This document shows positions 61,510 to 64,000 of a stretch of 64,000 nucleotides of DNA, piece by piece (positions within the stretch are counted from its first letter, which is position 1; each line of letters opens with the position of its first letter). This DNA comes from an uncultured Candidatus Saccharibacteria bacterium (GTDB taxonomy: Bacteria > Patescibacteriota > Saccharimonadia > Saccharimonadales > Saccharimonadaceae). The position numbers were made by a program, and so were the translations under genes. A model generated the notes under the pieces. The model had not been told where the DNA came from. It did no database searches and saw nothing but the letters and a program-made list of their open reading frames with translations. The stretch spans positions 17,060 through 81,059 of the forward strand of contig CAQOWG010000003.1 in the NCBI GenBank assembly GCA_948851665.1, given 5' to 3'.

Positions 61510-61568
61510 ATTTTTCTCCTAAATCCACTCCAGCTTTATGACCGTTCGTGGCAAGTTAAAGTTATTGT

Positions 61569-61707
61569 GGTGCCAGAGAATACTTCTGGTATCGTAATGA
61601 GATTTAGACCCGATTTATTTGTTGTAGAAATCGCATGGGGTGCTTACATACCATTGTGATTTCTACCAACAAATAAGTCGCCGATGCCAGAAGTATTCTC
61701 TGGCACC
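61569..61707. repeat. Long inverted-repeat element, family IR-A, copy 2
   Basis: A 26-bp outer stem (61569-61594 with 61682-61707, GGTGCCAGAGAATACTTC and its complement, nearly perfect) encloses the 23-nt core shared with the element at 10188-10210 (TAATGAGATTTAGACC, then CGATTTA, at 61595-61617). A second long hairpin (ATTTGTTG-AGAAATC-CATGG with its complement) lies inside. It fills the gap between efp and rpsR and stops 9 bases before rpsR ends. Outer stems differ completely between the two copies; only the core is conserved. Confidence 0.65.
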
Positions 61708-61716
61708 GGAGTAACT

Positions 61717-61914
61717 TTATCTTTCTGCAACAAATGGCAAAAGCGCAAGATGCCGTGCACGCTTAATCGCCACCGCTAACTGGCGTTGTTGCTTCGCAGT
61801 CAGACCAGTTTTCGCAATTGGCTCAATCCGACCATAAACATCGATATACCGCTGCAAAGTCTTCACATCGCGGTAATCAAAATACATATTTGGGTTTGTC
61901 CTCATTTTCCTCAT
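61717..61914 (-). CDS. rpsR: 30S ribosomal protein S18
   Basis: Small-subunit protein that binds S6. 65 residues with the family core YFDYRDVKTLQRYIDVYGRIEP and TAKQQRQLAVAIKRARHLALLPF. It closes the rpsF-ssb-rpsR operon, 22 bases after ssb. The N-terminal basic tail is short. Confidence 0.95.
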   Translation of the reverse strand: MRKMRTNPNMYFDYRDVKTLQRYIDVYGRIEPIAKTGLTAKQQRQLAVAIKRARHLALLPFVAER

Positions 61915-61936
61915 TTTATTTCTCCTCTCCTCTTAC

Positions 61937-62401
61937 TTAGAATGGAATATCATCCAAGTTAATTGCTTCGTCAGCCGGCACATCGTCTGGCACGAAATCA
62001 GCACCCGTATCTGATGTACTGCTAGTATCAGTTTTTGCTGCCCGTGGAGCGCCACCACCACGACCACTCTCGCCACCAATGAACGAGAAATCCTCTACGA
62101 TGATTTCTACCCGCGAACGGCGTTGACCACTGGTTTTATCTTCCCAGCTTCTTTGTTCAATCCGACCCGACACCAAAAGCGCCGAACCTTTTTTCACATA
62201 CTGAGAAATAGTTTCCCCAGAACGACCCCAAGCCACACAATCAATAAACGAAGTCTGTTCTTGCTGATTACCGTCATTTCCCTTGAACACACGATTTACT
62301 GCAATTGTAAAATTACAAGCCTGCGCGCCGCTCGGCGTCGCCCGCATCTCTGGATCACGTGTCAAGTTCCCTGCTACAATCGCTTTCGAGAACCCGCGCA
62401 T
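61937..62401 (-). CDS. ssb: Single-stranded DNA-binding protein
   Basis: Protects single-stranded DNA in replication and repair. 154 residues. The OB fold (residues 1-105) shows AIVAGNLTRDPEMRATPSG, NFTIAVNRVF, FIDCVAWGRSGETISQYVKKGSALLVSGRI and RSRVEIIVEDFSF. A Gly/Ser/Asp linker leads to the acidic tip DEAINLDDIPF, the partner-binding end. It starts at the rpsF stop in the classic rpsF-ssb-rpsR order. Confidence 0.96.
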   Translation of the reverse strand: MRGFSKAIVAGNLTRDPEMRATPSGAQACNFTIAVNRVFKGNDGNQQEQTSFIDCVAWGRSGETISQYVKKGSALLVSGRIEQRSWEDKTSGQRRSRVEIIVEDFSFIGGESGRGGGAPRAAKTDTSSTSDTGADFVPDDVPADEAINLDDIPF

Positions 62402-62755
62402 CTATTTCTCCTCCTCTTCGGTTTCCTCGTGTGGTTTGCGAGCTGCTTCCTTCGCTTGGAACTTCAGCTTGCGCTCGTCAACTTTCACCAAGAGATAGCG
62501 AATCACTTCATCGGTAATGTTAAGCGTTGCTTCAATCTTTGCTGGGGCATCGCTTGGCAACTGTACCTCGAAATAGTAGTAGTTCGCATATTCCAAATTC
62601 CGAATCGGGTAAGCCATGTGCTTTTTACCCTCATTCTCTTCTTTGGTAATTTTACCGCCATTTTTCTCAACCAAATCTTTAACTTTGGCAATGGCTGGTT
62701 CCAAATTCATCTCTAGATCAGGATGAAAAAGAACCGAAAGTTCGTAATCTTTCAT
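62402..62755 (-). CDS. rpsF: 30S ribosomal protein S6
   Basis: Small-subunit protein that pairs with S18. 117 residues from the ATG at 62755 (MKDYELSVLFHPD). Family blocks GGKITKEENEGKKHMAYPI and YYYFEVQLPSDAPAKIEATL are present. The C-terminal tail is charged (EETEEEEK). The frame is open to 62848, but that part holds the leader hairpin, and AAGGAG precedes the chosen start. First gene of rpsF-ssb-rpsR. Confidence 0.95.
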   Translation of the reverse strand: MKDYELSVLFHPDLEMNLEPAIAKVKDLVEKNGGKITKEENEGKKHMAYPIRNLEYANYYYFEVQLPSDAPAKIEATLNITDEVIRYLLVKVDERKLKFQAKEAARKPHEETEEEEK

Positions 62756-62815
62756 TTGAACTCCTTTGGTTAAAGCAAGCACGGCTCCCTCACCCGCTTG
62801 CTGAGCTAATAATAC
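62756..62815 (-). promoter_or_regulatory. rpsF leader, candidate S6:S18 binding site
   Basis: On the minus strand a hairpin AGCAAGC/GCTTGCT (62802-62796 with 62780-62774) carries an inner GG with CCG and an unpaired T on the 3' side. This is the general shape of the conserved S6:S18 mRNA motif, a stem with a bulged CCG, through which the S6:S18 pair represses its own operon. TAATAT lies further upstream near 62828. The match is by shape and the CCG only. Confidence 0.5.
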
Positions 62816-62910
62816 TCCTATATTACCACACTTTTTCTCTTTACACAAGACCCTTCCCTGTTGTATAATATATACTAAGTTATTTACAAAACTTTCATCA
62901 GGAGATAAAT

Positions 62911-63612
62911 ATGTCCGGACACAGCAAATGGGCCACCACCAAACGCCAAAAAGCCGTCGTCGACGCTAAGCGCGGTGCCCTTTTCACTAAAATCGCTAAT
63001 CAGATCGCCATCGCTGCCCGTAGTGGTACCGATCCCAACATGAACCCGTCCCTTGCCATGATGCTGGAAAAGGCTCGCCAAGCCAACATGCCCAAGGTCA
63101 ACATTGAGCGCGCTATCGCTCGCGTTGCTGATAAATCTGCCGCTGCCCTTATTGAGGAAACTTACGAAGGTTACGGCCCTGGTGGCGCCGGCGTCATCAT
63201 CGAAGTTGCTACCGACAATAAAAACCGCACCATGCCCGAAGTCCGCAACACTCTCACCAAAAACGGTGGCCGCATGGCCGATCCCGGTTCTGTTATGTTC
63301 CAATTCGCCCGCAAAGGCTTCATTCTTGTCTCAGAAAAAGGCGAAGACGCCATGATGACCGTCCTTGATGCTGGCGCCGAAGATGTCGACGAAGCCGAAG
63401 ACGGTCTCGAGATCATCACCGCTCCTAGCGACCTCATGAAAGTTCGTCAAGCTCTGCTCGATGCCGGTCTCACCGTCACCGAAGCCGAACTCAAATACAT
63501 CCCCAATACTACCGTTGAGCTCTCGCCCGAAGATTCTGAAAAACTCGAAAAACTCCTCGACGCTATCGACGATCTTGACGACGTCACTGCCGTCCATTGC
63601 AACGCCGCCTAA
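62911..63612 (+). CDS. yebC: YebC/TACO1-family regulator
   Basis: 233 residues, a family linked to transcription regulation and to translation of proline-rich stretches. Signature MSGHSKWATTKRQKAVVDAKRGALFTK at the start, then EGYGPGGAGVIIEVATDNKNRT and FQFARKGFILV. Three-domain layout and length are normal. TATAAT at 62870-62875 gives a leader of about 30 nt with AGGAG before the ATG, so it is not leaderless. tRNA-Leu follows. Confidence 0.93.
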   Translation: MSGHSKWATTKRQKAVVDAKRGALFTKIANQIAIAARSGTDPNMNPSLAMMLEKARQANMPKVNIERAIARVADKSAAALIEETYEGYGPGGAGVIIEVATDNKNRTMPEVRNTLTKNGGRMADPGSVMFQFARKGFILVSEKGEDAMMTVLDAGAEDVDEAEDGLEIITAPSDLMKVRQALLDAGLTVTEAELKYIPNTTVELSPEDSEKLEKLLDAIDDLDDVTAVHCNAA

Positions 63613-63633
63613 TCCATGATATAATCGTCCCAT

Positions 63634-63720
63634 GCCCGCGTGGCGGAATTGGCAGACGCGCTAGCTTCAGGTGCTAGTATGAGCAATCATGTGCTGGTTC
63701 AACTCCAGTCGCGGGCACCA
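63634..63720 (+). tRNA. tRNA-Leu(CAG)
   Basis: 87 nt with a long variable arm. The acceptor GCCCGCG pairs with CGCGGGC, then A and an encoded CCA. The anticodon loop TTCAGGT gives CAG, reading CUG. TATAAT at 63620-63625 lies 8 bases before the mature 5' end. Confidence 0.96.
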
Positions 63721-63722
63721 GT

Positions 63723-63752
63723 AAATGTCCCAATCCTCAGATTGGGGCATTT
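63723..63752 (+). terminator. Hairpin behind tRNA-Leu
   Basis: AAATGTCCCAATC pairs with GATTGGGGCATTT (one T-G pair) around CTCA, two bases behind CCA; TTCTTG follows. Confidence 0.75.
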
Positions 63753-63781
63753 TCTTGTTTTACTCTCCGAAAGCACTACTC

Positions 63782-64000
63782 CGCGCAGAGCAAAACCGTG
63801 GCCATGGGAAGCGTTACCCTGGGCGTAGACGCCGCCGGGATTCGTATCTAGGTAGCGCCCGCGGGTAGCTGAGCCAGCCGTGCCAGGCCACCAGTAACCA
63901 TGCGTCGTACGAGAGGCGAGGTAGCCGTAGGAACGGTGGTAGCGGCCAGTACGCAGGAACTGGAGAGGCCATTCGTTAATACGGTTGTAGTTGGGGGTGC
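63782..64000 (-). repeat. Silent surface-domain cassette 11, cut by the window end
   Basis: The minus-strand reading is TPNYNRINEWPLQFLRTG, HRSYGYL, RTTHGYWWPGTAGSAT, RYLDTNPG and GHGFALRG; the final Cys codon is lost. The 5' end is at or beyond base 64000, so whether a longer gene lies upstream cannot be seen. It is the only copy whose 5' context is missing. Confidence 0.8.

Noticed and set aside
9339..64000. Open frames antisense to the cassettes, with recurring ELERPFINT and GGAGVAARPGARGRE peptides
   Set aside because: They are shadow frames. The minus (or plus, for copies 4 and 7) frame that keeps the domain framework and concentrates changes at single codons is the biological one, and the shadow frames have no promoter or consistent start.
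1..64000. CRISPR array
   Set aside because: No short repeats at regular spacing were seen. The dispersed cassettes are long, widely separated and in both orientations.
1..64000. Alternative genetic code with TGA read as Gly
   Set aside because: Many genes end at TGA with normal family length (for example mutM and orn), and conserved Gly positions use GGN codons.

Overview
The window reads as a chromosomal segment of a Patescibacteria (CPR) bacterium, most likely a Saccharibacteria (TM7) relative. This is inferred from small genes packed with 1-11 nt overlaps, short forms of core proteins (ThrS without a TGS domain, MiaA without its insertion domain, a 211-residue HolA, a sigma-70 without region 1.1), a DnaG without zinc ligands, an EF-P with Arg at its tip, a complete type IV pilus cluster, and host-interaction genes (two Ntn-type amidases). 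The standard code fits every long frame, so TGA is a stop. About three quarters of the genes lie on the minus strand. The plus strand is C-rich throughout, as expected if minus is the leading strand.

Layout. 1-1160: rpmI-rplT-rpmB and RNase P RNA. 1.2-8 kb: a NUDIX-RNase H fusion behind a folded leader RNA, a site-2 protease, miaA, a candidate small RNA, thrS, a NUDIX gene broken by an in-frame TAG, and a YgjV-like membrane protein. 8-12.7 kb: tRNA-Val, rpsT, holA-mutM, an exported GDPD. 12.7-25 kb: polA, a P-loop kinase, a lipid kinase, rpoD, dnaG, pyrH, mscL, orn. 25-31.5 kb: argS, a LiaF/LiaG-like envelope pair, pyrG, a Xer recombinase. 31.5-41.1 kb: type IV pilus genes pilM to pilD. 41-50 kb: ftsK, pnp, rpsO, truB, a DHH protein. 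50-58 kb: Ntn hydrolases, four tRNA loci with tRNA-Val and tRNA-Leu counted elsewhere (here Thr, Asp, Gly), two glycosyltransferases, a membrane foldase-like protein. 58-64 kb: a two-domain HD protein, a TlyA-like methyltransferase, efp, rpsR-ssb-rpsF with an S6:S18-type leader, yebC, tRNA-Leu.

The outstanding feature is a family of at least eleven dispersed cassettes of about 190-260 bp (nine minus, two plus). Each encodes only the C-terminal part of a C-type-lectin/FISUMP-like surface domain, with no start codon, promoter or upstream gene body. Framework codons are nearly invariant, while about 17 scattered codons differ in every copy. Those codons almost always end in C or T, and the copies share one sharp 3' boundary with ragged 5' ends. 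This looks like a repertoire of silent variable cassettes for a surface protein, or variable regions spread by a diversity-generating retroelement. No reverse transcriptase, template repeat or full-length target gene lies in the window.

Two further themes stand out. At least 13 genes have a TATAAT-like box exactly 6 nt before the start codon, which predicts leaderless mRNAs. Several gaps hold strongly folded palindromic elements, among them a 98-nt cloverleaf inserted into one cassette, a four-way-junction leader RNA beginning exactly at a predicted transcription start, a long inverted-repeat family with a shared 23-nt core, and a 25-nt hairpin found both between genes and in frame inside tlyA. 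Nearly every gap above 250 bp holds a cassette, an RNA gene or one of these folded elements.
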